A stretch of 64,000 nt of DNA, from positions 63,935,115 through 63,999,114 of the forward strand of contig OX392527.1 in the NCBI GenBank assembly GCA_947623455.1, written 5' to 3'. Positions within the stretch are counted from its first letter, which is position 1. Each line of letters starts with the position of its first letter. Under the pieces are notes generated by a model, which searched no databases, was not told the DNA's origin, and was given only the letters and a program-made list of their open reading frames with translations. The translations under genes and the position numbers were made by a program. Source of the stretch: Mimachlamys varia. Lineage: Eukaryota; Mollusca; Bivalvia; Pectinida; Pectinidae. Positions 10,906-23,597 of this stretch are shown piece by piece.

Positions 10906-12175
10906 ATTTCAAAGTTCCCCTTATTTTTTTAAATAACATATTATATTCACAAGAACTTATAAAGTGCTTTCGCGAAACAGATGAACACAAAATGTTACTA
11001 TGTTGTTAATCAATGCGTTAATAACGAAATGTGTAATCACTTTTAAAATTTGTTTTATTCACGGTTTTAAGAAAACGGATGCTGGAAGACCAAATACAAT
11101 GTAGATAATAAAGACTAATATGAACTGTAAACAAACTTATTTTCAGCGCAAACCTAGATAGTTAAGCGAAATAAGAAGTGGCGCTCTCACTCTACCTGCT
11201 GTAGAAATCAAGATATATAAACTGTATTGTAATTCGGCGAAATGCTTACAGCGCAAAACTCGCTAAAATAATATGCCCGCTTAAATGTGAACGTTCACAG
11301 CAATGTGGTGGATTCGCAGTAACCCTGATTAGTATGGAGCTATAAACGATGCTTTTTTATCACGTTAAAGGCCCAATATACGTAACTTTCGGCAAAACTT
11401 GAAGCGAAAACCAAGTCTAATAACTTATTATATTTATAGATTTAGTTAAGATTAACTGATATCAGCAATATTCAAGATTAATTCTTTCGCGGTTACCGGT
11501 ACAGCAGAAGTTGAGACACGGTATTTGTAAACACGCATCCATTTCAAAGTTCCCCTTATTTTTTTAAATAACATATTATATTCACAAGAACTTATAAAGT
11601 GCTTTCGCGAAACAGATGAACACAAAATGTTACTATGTTGTTTATCAATGCGTTAATAACGAAATGTGTAATCACTTTTAAAATTTGTTTTATTCACGGT
11701 TTTAAGAAAACGGATGCTGGAAGACCAAATACAATGTAGATAATAAAGACTAATATGAACTGTAAACAAACTTATTTTTAGCGCAAACCTAGATAGATAA
11801 GCGAAATAAGAAGTGGCGCTCTCACACTACCTGCTGTAGAAATCAAGATATATAAACTGTATTGTAATTCGGCGAAATGCTTACAGCGCAAAACTCGCTA
11901 AAATAATATGCCCGCTTAAATGTGAACGTTCACAGCAATGTGGTGGATTCGCAGTAACCCTGATTAGTATGGAGCTATAAACGATGCTTTTTTATCACGT
12001 TAAAGGCCCAATATACGTAACTTTCGGCAAAACTTGAAGCGAAAACCAAGCCTAATAACTTATTATATTTATAGATTTAGTTAAGATTAACTGATATCAG
12101 CAATATTCAAGATTAATTCTTTCGCGGTTACCGGTACAGCAGAAGTTGAGACACGGTATTTGTAAACACGCATCC
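10906..12175. repeat. Tandem duplication of a 635-bp unit
   Basis: Bases 10906-11540 and 11541-12175 align without gaps and differ at only about five positions by eye (for example 'gttaatcaatg' versus 'tttatcaatg'). Both begin with 'atttcaaagttcccc'. The near identity means the duplication is recent, or that the copies are homogenised. Each unit contains a family-C repeat (see below) and the start of the MITE-like terminal repeat. Confidence 0.95.
11150..11310 (+). repeat. Family-C dispersed repeat (first copy)
   Basis: A block with 'cagcgcaaa', 'tcggcgaaatgcttacag' and 'aaatgtgaacgttcacag' recurs at 11785-11945, 14495-14660, 30540-30710 and 35515-35610, with a weak match at 42835-42920. Not classified. 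Confidence 0.6.
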
Positions 12176-12390
12176 ATTTCGAACTGTCTTCTACCTTCGG
12201 TTTGTTGTTGAAGTGGGCCCCATCTGAATTATTTTAAATTTTTTTGATATTTTTGTCAAGAGTTTTTTGTTAGTTACCGCTCAGGTTTACTTCGTTTTAG
12301 ACTTATTTTTGCATGTTTATCAACTGAATTTTTTTCAGAATTTTCAGAATCACTAAAATTTCCCTGAAGTTACGTATATTGGGCCTTGAA
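12000..12390. mobile_element. MITE-like element with ~24-bp terminal inverted repeats
   Basis: 'aaggcccaatatacgtaact' at about 12003-12022 is repeated inverted at about 12369-12388, giving a ~390-bp unit. A TTAA precedes the left end and a TGAA follows the right end, which might be a decayed TTAA duplication as in piggyBac-type elements. The left repeat is also present at about 11368 because of the 635-bp duplication. Confidence 0.6.
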
Positions 12391-12422
12391 TACCGTTGTT
12401 TTCATATTAGCTCTTTCTTAAG

Positions 12423-12691
12423 TTTGTCGTAGTACAAGATTTGAAATTTTACAGAAATAGTTTAATTTCACTTCTAAATTTATAAATTAAAGGGGTTTAC
12501 GCACTTGACCTTTCTGCTTCTACATTAGTTTATAAGTTTTGGATTCCCACATTTTGGGCCCTAGCATCACCGAAGAGTCCTACGAGGACGAAACAGTTGT
12601 ATGGTGCAGTTTGAGTAATTTTTGCAGCATACTGTATCTATTACTAAATTTAAATGGTGTAGCCCATGTGTGTGGTACGTCATCTCTTTTA
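12423..12691 (+). mobile_element. HH element copy, 5'-truncated
   Basis: Plus-strand copy from 'tttgtcgtagtacaagattt' to 'ggtacgtcatc'. The ribozyme at 12564-12607 has stem I GCATCA/TGGTGC, stem II, GAA and stem III, but the core CTGAAGA reads CCGAAGA (U4 to C), predicted inactive. Confidence 0.85.
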
Positions 12692-12889
12692 AGTTCCTGA
12701 TCAAATATTGCAGTTAGTTTCATAAGAATAAACATCACATTTACCCAATTAAATAATTTCTTTATTAAAGTCTACATTTAAATCGCAGAATATATATACG
12801 TGTACAGTTCCGTACCATGTATCAAACAATATACGTCTATAATTTCGCACAATGTTTTAAACAAAATACCAAAGCGCAAAAATAAAATA

Positions 12890-13250
12890 GAGAATAACGA
12901 AGGGTCATCAAAACCATAATCCGAACTCAAAATCGATTAAACTAGAAGCAAATAGGAACAAAGGAAAGATTTATATGGAGGCCCTCGTACAAGTTCAAGA
13001 GAACAAGACCAGGTATTCCGGAAGAGTAAGCGACTTCTGTTTCATCGACGACACCCGCCATGTAAATCATGGTCACATTCAAGTAAACATCAAGTCCTTA
13101 AAATGAGGACCTAGTCACCATTGCTAATCACATCAAGTAACTACACCAATAAGCATACTGAAAAGCGTCCGTCTTTATGTCCCACAAAGATGCAAAATAT
13201 TTCTCAATAAGAAAAATAATGGCGACAATAAAATTGGCTCATTATTCTGA
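12890..13250 (+). mobile_element. FB arm
   Basis: A long plus-strand arm from 'cgaagggtcatcaaaaccat' through 'tcatcgacgacacccgccat' to 'aataatggcgacaataaaa'. The terminal repeat is slightly degraded. Confidence 0.85.
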
Positions 13251-13429
13251 TCAGATAGGAACTTATACGACAATGTGTAACAGAGAGCTAGTGATTTACC
13301 ATGATATGTCAGTAATCAATAACAGAAGAAGATATGCAGAAAATTTAAGTGCTAAATATTGTCATAGATAAAGCTGATTTTATAGAATTATCCAGATTAT
13401 TCCACAGACGGATTACATGGCAGTTGGAT

Positions 13430-13520
13430 ACAACACAAGTGCCGTAACCGAGACTCGAACTCGCAACCTTTTGATCACGAGCCCGCCGTCCTACCACTAG
13501 ACCACTGTGCCTCAAGATCA
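13430..13520 (-). mobile_element. tRNA-derived SINE head
   Basis: The reverse complement contains 'tggtctagtggtaggacgg' and 'gagttcgagtctcggt', the same head type as at 7831-7900. The sequence after it also shares 'ttgtgttgtat'. Confidence 0.65.
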
Positions 13521-13614
13521 CAGATATTCTGTATGTGAAAGGAAACCGGAGTACTCGAAGAAAATTAATGTGGTCGGGCAGGTGACCATATATTCTTTTT
13601 TTACGTCTAATTAG

Positions 13615-13680
13615 GAAATATAATCCCAGCTGTCTCGGCGAAAGAGCGGTGCGTTAACCACTTCGCCACCCAAATAGTCG
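13615..13680 (-). mobile_element. tRNA-like fragment (second head type)
   Basis: The reverse complement has 'gggtggcgaagtggttaacg', an A-box-like sequence, then an imperfect anticodon-arm region. There is no convincing B box. Probably a SINE relic. Confidence 0.4.
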
Positions 13681-14494
13681 TTAAATGTACGCTCTACGAC
13701 CCCCTTTATACTTTTGCGTGCATGCCAGCGTGTTAAAGACTCTTAGCTGAATATAATACTCGTTTGATAGCTGGTTGACCTTACTTGTATCTGATGCCGA
13801 ATACCTTAATGTTGTTATGTGACCGTCAATGTACGTCATTATCTATTTAAAGAATCTGTGCGACCTTATCATAGCCTCGTCATTGTGTAGTTATGTTGGT
13901 ATGAATTATTTCTGCCCGTCTCATCAATCATCTTGTTAGATATGTTTCTCCCACTCACATATCGTAAAGCTCGGATAGATTTTTCATGTGATATCGATGT
14001 TTCTCATAGTAAGTCTGAACACAACGCTGCAATTCTCATACATAACCCAGCGATTGTATGTAAAGCTGGATCTTATCTGGTTTTAAAATATTGATGAGCT
14101 GTCAGACTGATATACTGATCAATCAATCAATCAGTACATTGAATAATTCATTAATGAAACAGGCTTAAAGAAAATAAACCAGTTTAAATATGAAAACACA
14201 CAACATACTATTAACCACTCCATAAACTTAATTAGCCATAGACTGAGCTGTAGGCAACCTCATAGTCACATAAAATACAAAACCAAATGTCCTAACATTG
14301 CAGCAAGGCCGATGGATTTCTTCAAAACGTGTCAACGTTTTCTTATGTCGTATTGTGGCCAGATGAATTTTATTTCATTCAGTTTAAGTTGTATTTCAAT
14401 GTAATGATTATATTGTTTTATTACTGTGCATGTCTACATTTATGTTCACATGTAAAAGACCACTCACATGCTAGCGTGTTTACCCGAAATTAAA

Positions 14495-14660
14495 CAAATT
14501 AGCGCAATAATGAATTGGTGCACTCGAAATACTTGTTGTAGAAAGCAAGGTACTGAAACCATAATAATCATAATCATAATTTGGCGGAAAGCGTTCAGTG
14601 AAAATCTCTAAAATCAGATAACCGTGAAAATGTGAACGTTTACAGTATTTTCTGAGACAC
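14495..14660 (+). repeat. Family-C dispersed repeat
   Basis: Matches the block at 11150-11310: 'ttagcgcaataatg', 'aatttggcggaaagcgttca', 'aaatgtgaacgtttacag'. Confidence 0.6.
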
Positions 14661-15400
14661 CTAAGGGGAATCCATAAAAAGGCATGTGTGTGTGTGTCCA
14701 AAAAAAAATAATATTGATCGAGTCAAACTTAGAAATGTGCATTTGTTATAAAAAGTATGAGGTATATTGGTCATATTGTGGCTGGTTATGGAATAGAAGT
14801 AGATTCGGAAAAAGTAGACAAAGGGGAGACATGGCCACGACCAACAACCCCAGAGAATCTAGAGACACATTTTTTCTGATTTTTGGGATACTATAGAAAG
14901 TTTATAAAGGGATTCTTCCTAGTTGCAAGACTTTTTACCAATATCATGGTTGTTTCAGGAAAGTCCAAACCAGTCGTAGTAACACAAATTATGGTTGATT
15001 GTACCTCTCCGTCAGTTACCATAAAACTCCACTAGGTCTAAATCCCTTTCCTTTCTATATTGACAACGACATTCGGAACTCCTCGGGTCGTTCGTTCCTC
15101 ACAGACGACAAGAGGAATCATTCGAGGTTTACCATCCGTAGCAAATCAATCACAAGGGAAGTGATTTAGTCTCTGTAAATATTCATTTGGTCCATTAATT
15201 GTCCGTTTATTTCGAAACTATGCTTGTGTAATTCAAAAAAGTGTACATTTTGTAGCGAAATTTTTTTTGGTTAAACGCCTTCATTTTCTTGTGTGCGTAT
15301 TTCTGTTTTAAAAATTAAAACTTCTAATGACTACAACTCAGTCAAATGTATAGCCACATATGCTTTTATTATGAAATGTTTTGTTTCAAATTGTCTCAAA

Positions 15401-15762
15401 GATGAAGTAACACATACATATGCTGCACCTTTTAAATTTAGTAATAGATATAGAATGCCTTTAAAATGAAGTAAACTGCATCACCAAGCCGTTTCTTCCT
15501 CCTATGACTCTTCAGTGTTGCTAGGGGCCAAATGGAGGGAATTCAATATTTCAAAACTAATGTTGAAGCAGAAGGGTCAGGTGCGTAAAACCCCTTTAAT
15601 TGATGAATTTAGAAGTAAAATTTAACTAGTTCTGTATAATTTCAAATAGTGTACTACGAAAATGTATATAGTATGTACCGTGTCACTACTCAAATGAGAT
15701 AAACTGTGGATATGGAGGCTCCAGCAAACCTCGTGGACTTAAAAAAATCCACCAACAGAGTC
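15401..15762 (-). mobile_element. HH element, full length with 9-bp target-site duplication
   Basis: The direct repeat TGTCTCAAA flanks the copy (15392-15400 and 15763-15771), fixing the element at 362 bp. In its own sense it starts GACTCTGTTGGTGG and ends TACTTCATC. No long open frame. The ribozyme region (about 15478-15522) keeps CTGAAGA and GAAAC but stem II is broken and stem I has a mismatch, so it is predicted inactive. The flanking duplication and fixed 3' end suggest insertion by reverse transcription. Confidence 0.85.
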
Positions 15763-16834
15763 TGTCTCAAACAAATATTATATATTAGTGCCAGTGGTGA
15801 TCGTATATTCTGGCACCTTTACTTTAAGAAATAGCTAACTTAATGGAGCGAACGATTATGCCACTTATGACAACAACGGAGATACTTTGAACACTAATGA
15901 ATTTAAACGTCTTGTATTTATACTGTTGACCCACTTAGTGTCTGAATGCATGCATTTTCAATTCTCTATTCGAATTTGAAACCATTTTTGCATTAAATGC
16001 GCGCGTACGACAGTGTAGATACTCAAGAGACCAGCCACCTTTCCTGACCATATGCAATAACTTAGAGTGAAGCCTGGGATCAAGGTTAGGCGGAAACGCA
16101 GTGGTATCTTGTTCTATATTTATGTGCAACAATGGCCTATCAATATTCCCAAACATATCAACTTCCGGTTTCATGGCGCCTGTTTGCTTTTAGTTATTTG
16201 CCGTAATCTATTTTTGTGTCAAACTGGAGGAATGACGCATTTTGAAACAGAAATCGAACGCCCATGATTTATATTGGTTTCGTTATTTTTGTTTTTACCG
16301 TTACAGTTTGGTTAATTCATGGCTGAATTTATGTTTCTCCGGCGTTTGGGCGTATATAAATTTCGTTAAAGCAGCTCTATCTATCCAAATTCTGTTATGT
16401 AGGACTTTGTCAAACCAAGTAATAGAATTACAGCTTAAATTGGTCCTTCTATTTAGAAACCTATCTCGTTACGAAACAGGTTTGATCATTTTAAGCTTGT
16501 AGATATTCTCATTGGTTTTACAGCTATCAATGAAAAAATTTGAATAATAGATTTACTTGAAACTTACATTAACCGGGATCTACTTCCTGAGTATGGCGGC
16601 TTAAAATGTCTTTCTAGGTCAGGAGCTCAATGCCGTTTTATGTATCAACTTCAAAGTTGAATGTAACCCACAAACAGGAGAATGTACTTTTTATAATTTG
16701 GTTTGAGATAGCGTTTGCCAAAATGTCAATTATTGGTATTAGATTTCATCTTCTTGAATGACGATCTTGTGTAACTTTCCCGGGTTTGTTATCATTTACA
16801 AGGATGAGAGCGCATTATGATTTGTTTACAATAC

Positions 16835-17110
16835 AAGTTTGTTTGTTTGCGTGTGTATGTTTAACAGCATACCGACAAGCTTGTGGAGCCTAGCGGGTCA
16901 TTTCGTAAAACATGTCAATATAAGGTAAAATCAGGATTTATATATATTTAATGATGTATCGGACTACCAAAAGACATTAAAAAGAAATATCAAGGTACAA
17001 AACATTCCTTTTAGGTAAAAATCAGGTAAAAGTGTTATCGGCTGATGAAACAATTTCAGTGTTCGAGTAATGGTTTAGAACGATATCAATGAGGTAATAT
17101 TTCAGATGAT
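16835..17110 (-). mobile_element. LINE 3' untranslated end (fragment)
   Basis: Homologous, at perhaps 75% by eye, to 54760-54960, which lies directly downstream of LINE coding remnants. In minus sense it ends in 'acgcaaacaaacaaac', an A-rich tail. No coding part remains here. Confidence 0.55.
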
Positions 17111-20050
17111 ATGATTGAATTTTTAGCACCACTTTCTCGAAAATGTTTCGTTCATCAAAACATTTGATTTTTCAACCCTATACACTACCATACCACATAC
17201 CAAACTGAAAGAACGTCTTCGGTCTCCCATTATGATGCCTCATTAGCCTCTACGTATAGACCTTTAACTGGTGTTAACCCCTAGTGCTAGACGAAGGCCT
17301 TGGTTCTGAATAGGATCCAGTACCTGCAGGTAAACACTGCGTGCTTATCCATAAACGATCGAGCCATAGTGAAGATTTGATCGAGAAAGTGGCATATACA
17401 AACGCAAAAGCATTTGTTTGCAATACAAGGACCCGGTGAAATTATAAATAATTTCAGATAAAGAATATTTGATAAAGCTTCACCAAAAAAGTATAAAATA
17501 TAACTCCACTAATTAAAAACAAACGAAAACAAACAAACTTTTACGTGGCAATACTGCTAGAAAGTTCAAGTTTTATTGAAAATTGCACACTTATACAATT
17601 GTACGATACCACTCTTGAGTTTATGTATGTCATATTTTCATAATATATTTTGCATGGTTTGTATAATGTACAAAAAAGTCGGGACATATTTTTTCGGAAC
17701 ACCATGTATATCTCCTTTGAGATATAACACGCCTATAACGAATTTTGTCAACTTCGGATACATTTTTCTCATCGGGTATATCTGGGGATTTGTAGAATGT
17801 TAACATTGAACTTTACAAACTCCATCGAACATGTGATAATAGTTTACAAAAACAAAAACAAACTCATTTCGTTAATATTGTCGATCGCTTAGCTTTGGGC
17901 AGCCGTAGCGATGAAATCCAACACCAGCTCACGATATATATATGTTTGTGTGTATACCTATCCCTTATCAATAATTATTGCCGCACTCATCCCTAGACCC
18001 ATATCAGTGTATTACAGACCTATAAATAATTTACAATAATGATATCCCCTAAACGCTTGTCTGACACTGATCAGCGGGCATCGCAAACGTTTGTCTGAAG
18101 TATCGACATGTTCTATATTCTTGGTCAGCCAAATATCATGTTACATTTATATGTTAATAGGTTTCGCATGGCTATGTCCAGGATCAAAAGCTGACCTATA
18201 TTTCCAATTAGAAAGGAAACTTTATCCTCCTTACTTGAGTATGAGTACAAGTATAACATTTGCGTTATTGCTATTTAACTAAGGATCAACATGGGTCGCC
18301 GAAAGGTTACAGATTTACATACCATGAACTCCATCCCGCAGATATGAAAATTCTCATGCTATTTGAACAGGCCAAAGGTTCATGTGTTATGAAATTATTC
18401 AGGTATATTTACATTTTCTTTGCATACATCCACTGCAATGCATGGTGAAAGCTAATGTTGTTATATTTGCTATTGTTCCGCCATCAATCTCTAAGGTCAT
18501 CAATTTTGCTGTTGTTTACACTTCATGATTTCCGGTTTAAAACCTGTTTACTAATTAATCACAATTATCATATCAAAAGGTAAATATAAGAAATGGAAGT
18601 TTTAGAAAATATTGTTACAGTCCTATAACACACATTTTTTAAAGCTGACAAGCTTAAATAAAGCCATCCCGGGCTTGATTAAGTTTTTCAAAGTCAAGCC
18701 ATAAACCGTTATAGATACCTTCATTTTACTGATTGACGTATTTTATGCACATGTTGTATTAAGGCTGCCTGTTATACAAATAGGTTATCAGACCCAATTT
18801 TGTATCACTCCCAGTGTTATATAAAAAAAGACAATAATTAAAGTTGAATAAGAAATAACGATAAATATTCTGTGTTAATCGAGAATCAAAGAAGAAATCC
18901 ATATTGGCTTGAGGATAAGACGGAGTCATGATTCGGTCCGATGTCCTCTCGTTTAAAAGATAAAAAGCAATCAGCGCTCGACCTGTCCGGTACATCATAC
19001 CCGGCAAAAACATCTCTTAATGAGACCAGACCTAGGACATACGTCATGGATCGTCTAAAGCTCTGACTCCAATATGTTTTGAGAACTCAATTCTACATAA
19101 CAACATTTATCTTTTCAACTGGTGTAAATGAGACATGCAAACGTTCTTCCTGACATTTTTATTTCTGTCAAAAGTGTTACTTTAGATCATCTCAATATCC
19201 GCCGGAAGCATTTAAATCCAGGTCGATAGACCCTGGACTGTAGGTAACGTGAAAAAAGTAAATTGTAAGTGACCTTGTTCGGAAAATTTATTGAATCAAT
19301 TGTTGGATTCGCCGACAAAAACGAAAAGTAACCATATCGCCTAAAGCCAAAAGTTGGGTCTTCGCATCAAAAGCGATTAGGTCTAAGCTACATAGTCACA
19401 ACAATACCTTTGTGAATAAACAAGAGTGTCGCTTGGAGAAACGTCTGACCCTAGCGTTATAGTAATGACGCGTTCATGTGAAATCCATACAGAAATCATA
19501 TCTTTGAGCTATGGTTGCCGTAGATTAGCTTCCGCGATCTTTTGGGGGATCGAGCCATCATTTCAATGTTTAGTATCCCGTTAGCTGTAACGAGATCATC
19601 GCCGTTCCCTGATTACGCCAGGCCTTATCATACGCGGTAGGCTATTTCTGATATGTTTCCGTGATGGCAATCGAATATCGTCGTTTCAACGAGATGGGTA
19701 TTATACTGTTGATTTTATTATTTACTATAGAAGGGTAGGAGGTAATTACTGTTCGATAGAATCCTCCAAGCACTTAACGATTATAACTTACTGCCTCGTT
19801 ATCTGTTTCCAGCAGACCACGTTTTTGTTTGAACGTCTAGAACAAACGCCATGACATACAATGTACTACTGCATGTACATATCAAAGAAAAAAGGACAAT
19901 GTTGATTTTTTAGCAATTTTGAATCAAACAACTCTTTGTCCTGCAGTCAGGGCGTGAACTGTACTTGCTGTCTCTGTGGCATTACCGTAGACTTAATGGT
20001 GGATCTGTTCTTTCCAACTGATATTTTCTCCTTTGTCGCCCCCTGACACT
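17111..20050. other. No feature recognised
   Basis: Long AT-rich stretch without repeats matching elsewhere in this window and without convincing exons. Short frames (17576-17803, 18091-18282, 18759-19013) lack coding character. Confidence 0.4.
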
Positions 20051-20059
20051 GTACCATCT

Positions 20060-20240
20060 TTGGCCTTTTTTTGAGCGTACACCACTGAGAGGAAGGCATT
20101 GAGTTATGTCCCTTGCCGAAACATACCAGAGTCTCAAACATTGGTAGTTATTACTCCCTGTTTGACACTCAGCAATATGGGAGTGGAACGACTGATTATC
20201 ACAAGTAGGCTTAACCCCCCCCCCCCCCCCCACACACACA
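20060..20240 (-). mobile_element. SINE-like fragment with poly-C/CA tail
   Basis: Shares 'ccagagtctcaaacattggt' and 'gggagtggaa' blocks with 21500-21640, next to a simple repeat (C run then CA at 20217-20242). Confidence 0.5.
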
Positions 20241-21409
20241 CACTCCAATAATAATTAATGCTGAGCAACTGAATTCGATGTATGTACATGTAGCATGCTT
20301 TATTCTAGTATCAATACAAAGTGTTGTAGGAATCATGATATACTTAACAAAAAAAATGAAATACCACATTTCATTAAGTTGGAAATATAAAAGTAGCTTG
20401 TCTGGAACCTTGGCGTACATCTGTAAATGTGTAAAGCTGAAAGCCAAACAAAAGTAACTTTATGTTTTGTTAAATTTATTACTGGATGTTTTAATGTTCA
20501 TTTATATGCTTAACGGCCGATAAACACTGAAATCAATGACCTGGAACATGCCCTTTAGATATGGTCCATTGCTGTTAAAAGAACGCAAAGCTCAAGTAAA
20601 CAAACTCAATACAAAAACAAACACGAGATACCGAGCATCATCGCATATGTTTAAATGGAACAGTTTTGCATGTAATTACAATACCTTTTAAGAACAAAAT
20701 AAATCAGAAAAGAAACGCAGAGAATTAAAATGACAGAAAACATCCATCTTTATATCTTATTTGAACGAACAACCTTAGCATGATTCATCATATAATGCAT
20801 TTAAGAGCTAAATGAACTAATTAGATTTTATAGAAAATGGTATCGATGCGTTTAATAGTGTGACCAGATAACCTATTCCAAGACATTCTCAGTTTGTCTT
20901 TCGTGATACATGCAACCTATGTTTATGAAGCTCATTTCTTTTGCAATTTAGTCGCACAAGAAAATATTTTTGATTATCAAGTTTCTGTCAGATTTTTTTC
21001 GACATCTGTTTAATGTTTATGAAGATAATTTGCAGTTACAATCTTTTTGTTTTTGTTATTTTTTTTATTTGCATATGAGGAAGGAACGACAATTGTGCAT
21101 TCCTATACACGAACAAAAATCAAGTTTTGTATTTGTTCCTGAAAGTATGGAGTGAAAACCTTTTCCATTGCTTCATTTACTGATGGCAGCGACAGAAGAG
21201 GCTGTCGTGACGGACTGTTGTATATATATTTTTGGGACTATAACTTCATGACTTAAATGTCATTTGATGAAGCAGAAACCGCTTACACTCCAGGAACACA
21301 CCTGCACCCCCACCCCAACCCCTGTTTTTATGCATATTTTGCCCAATTTCTATTGGATTTGAGTTCGTATAAAGGTTTTATTAACATTCCTCTTTTGTTT
21401 TATCCTGTA

Positions 21410-21645
21410 ACAGCAAAGAAAACTGCACGACCAGACGGGGTTCGAACCTGGGACCTTCCGAACTCTAGACAGACGTTCAGCCAATCTATTTGCCGAAGCT
21501 TCGGGTTGTCTCTTGGCCGAGACATTTCAGAGTCTCAGAATCTGGTAGTTACAATGTACTAATCCACTCCTGACGCTCAGCAGGATAGGAGTGGAATAAT
21601 TAGTTCACTCGTTGTCAGTCCCAAAACACACACACACACAATACA
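21410..21645 (-). mobile_element. tRNA-derived SINE
   Basis: The reverse complement of 21420-21500 carries an A-box-like 'gattggctgaacgtctgt' and a clear B box within 'cccaggttcgaacccc'. The part nearer 21640 repeats the copy at 20.1 kb. It ends at a CA microsatellite. The cloverleaf is incomplete, so it is not a tRNA gene. Confidence 0.6.
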
Positions 21646-22204
21646 TAGATTCATATTGCATACGATATACAAGGTACACAGGGGAGTGGCGTCTTTAAAT
21701 GACCTTTGATATTTGTAAGACGTAACACAAAATAAAACCAAACATCGAAGGAACTTAAAAGAATGTAATGATAAACACGTAAACATATAAGTTTGACAAA
21801 TGGTTTATTTGCGACACACATACAATTTACCATTGTTCTAAATTTACTCACATAAACCGAAATGTTTGTTGCAAAGCGTAGAAAAGCGGTTCATACTTCA
21901 GATTTTGCTAGTTCTCCGATGTAAGACAAATGACATTGTAAACATTATATTTATTTAGAACACAAACAGTGATTAACAACTTTTATTTTGAGATCTTTCG
22001 GAATTTTTTCTTGTTCAGCATAAAGTGCAAAAGGCAGGCGCCATCACTCACAGAAAACAACAAGCTAATCCAAAATGTGTCGGATCAAATGAAGTCAGCT
22101 GTCAAAAATCATTGAAAAATTCCATTCAGTTGCACTCTTGATACTGCAGGCAGTCATTGGGGCGGTGGACAAGTTTAATAATTCCATCCCTTATGTTTTT
22201 ATCA

Positions 22205-22440
22205 CATCATCCATACAAAACTGATTAGAGAATACCAAAGCGTCAACAAAAGCATGCATCATCCTAACTTAAATTCAAGGGATAACAATTGAACAAAGGC
22301 AATGAATAACTGAACCAGTACACGAGGAATAACACCAAATGTTCCGGAATGGTAAGCATCTTCTTTTTCTTCGACGAAACCCGCAACGTAAATCTTAGTT
22401 CCATAGACGTAAATGTGAGGTCATCAAAATAAGAAGGGTG
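22205..22440 (+). mobile_element. FB arm, diverged
   Basis: Begins with the terminal 'agagaataccaaagcgtcaa', with 'aatgttccggaatggtaag' further in. Strongly diverged. Confidence 0.7.
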
Positions 22441-23034
22441 TATTATTTTCTTTCATTACAACTACCAGCTCTCATATGAAAAAGGGTACCTACATGTAAG
22501 GGGGGAAAGTCGAAAGGGAAAAGTAGATTTTATTTGTTACTAATCGTGTTTCCTTACTATGTAAAACATATACGGTGCATTGCATTTGATAGAACAAATC
22601 TTGAAACTTATCCCCCCATTCAATTTGATTAAAGTGGGTTCTTCTTTGCGTGTATTTTGCTATATTACTAATACAAGAACGTTTTCGCGTATGATTTTTG
22701 AAGTCCGCTTTGACACTATCATGCACTCGGGTCAAGTATACAGTGTATACCGAGCGTGTTACGATACTTCTCTAGACGCTATATTGCATGTTTACGCGCG
22801 GCTGCAAATCTCAAGCACGCCTCTATCCTACTCTGTATAGTGAAATCGTTCCTTGTATAATTTTCTTCGATGAGTATAGTGATGTTTATTAAGATAAAAC
22901 TAGCGAGATAATTAAAAGTGACACGTTTTCTCTCCGATGGGAAAACTGCGTCGGTTCGGGAAGTGCTTGCATGATTAAACCCGCTCATCATCAATATTTC
23001 TCAATTTCGTTTGTATTCTCCGTTTTTACATGTC

Positions 23035-23125
23035 CGCGTTTTACCCTATGCCCTAACCCCATCACGAAACTAATCCCCTAATATTGGTGGGCTGCTTCTC
23101 ATTGGCTATTAGGGTAAAAGCGAAA
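23035..23125. repeat. Short inverted repeat, MITE-like
   Basis: 'cgcgttttaccctatgcc' near 23036 is matched inverted by 'ggctattagggtaaaagcg' near 23105-23123, enclosing about 50 bp. Origin unknown. Confidence 0.4.
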
Positions 23126-23597
23126 ATGACATATCTGTCTGAAAGGTTGTCCTTGAGGAAACCCCAAGGGATCTTTGATCCTCGAGACCTATGGGCATTC
23201 GACAGAGAAGCCACGCACGTAGAGCGATGTACAAAATGTACATATGTATACCATATAGATTAAACACACAGCTAGCAAAACGATAGTCAGAAAATGTGAG
23301 CCATGTATTGGATAGATTTGAAGCAACAAGGATTGATGGATATTCCATCAAGGCAGTTTCGAAAACCTTTTGGACAAATATTGGATTAACGTCACAACAT
23401 AAACTCCTTTTTTATTTAAATCATATATGGACTATGATCTAGTTAGAGATGCAACTGATGTCCGCTTTCAAAATTAACTAAGTTTAACTATGTTAAGATA
23501 TATCCCAGATCCTTGTGATTGAAGCTTGGAAGATCTATACATGCAGCTAAGTAGTTCCAATCATAGATAGGACACTTCCTTTATATGAATAAAAAAA

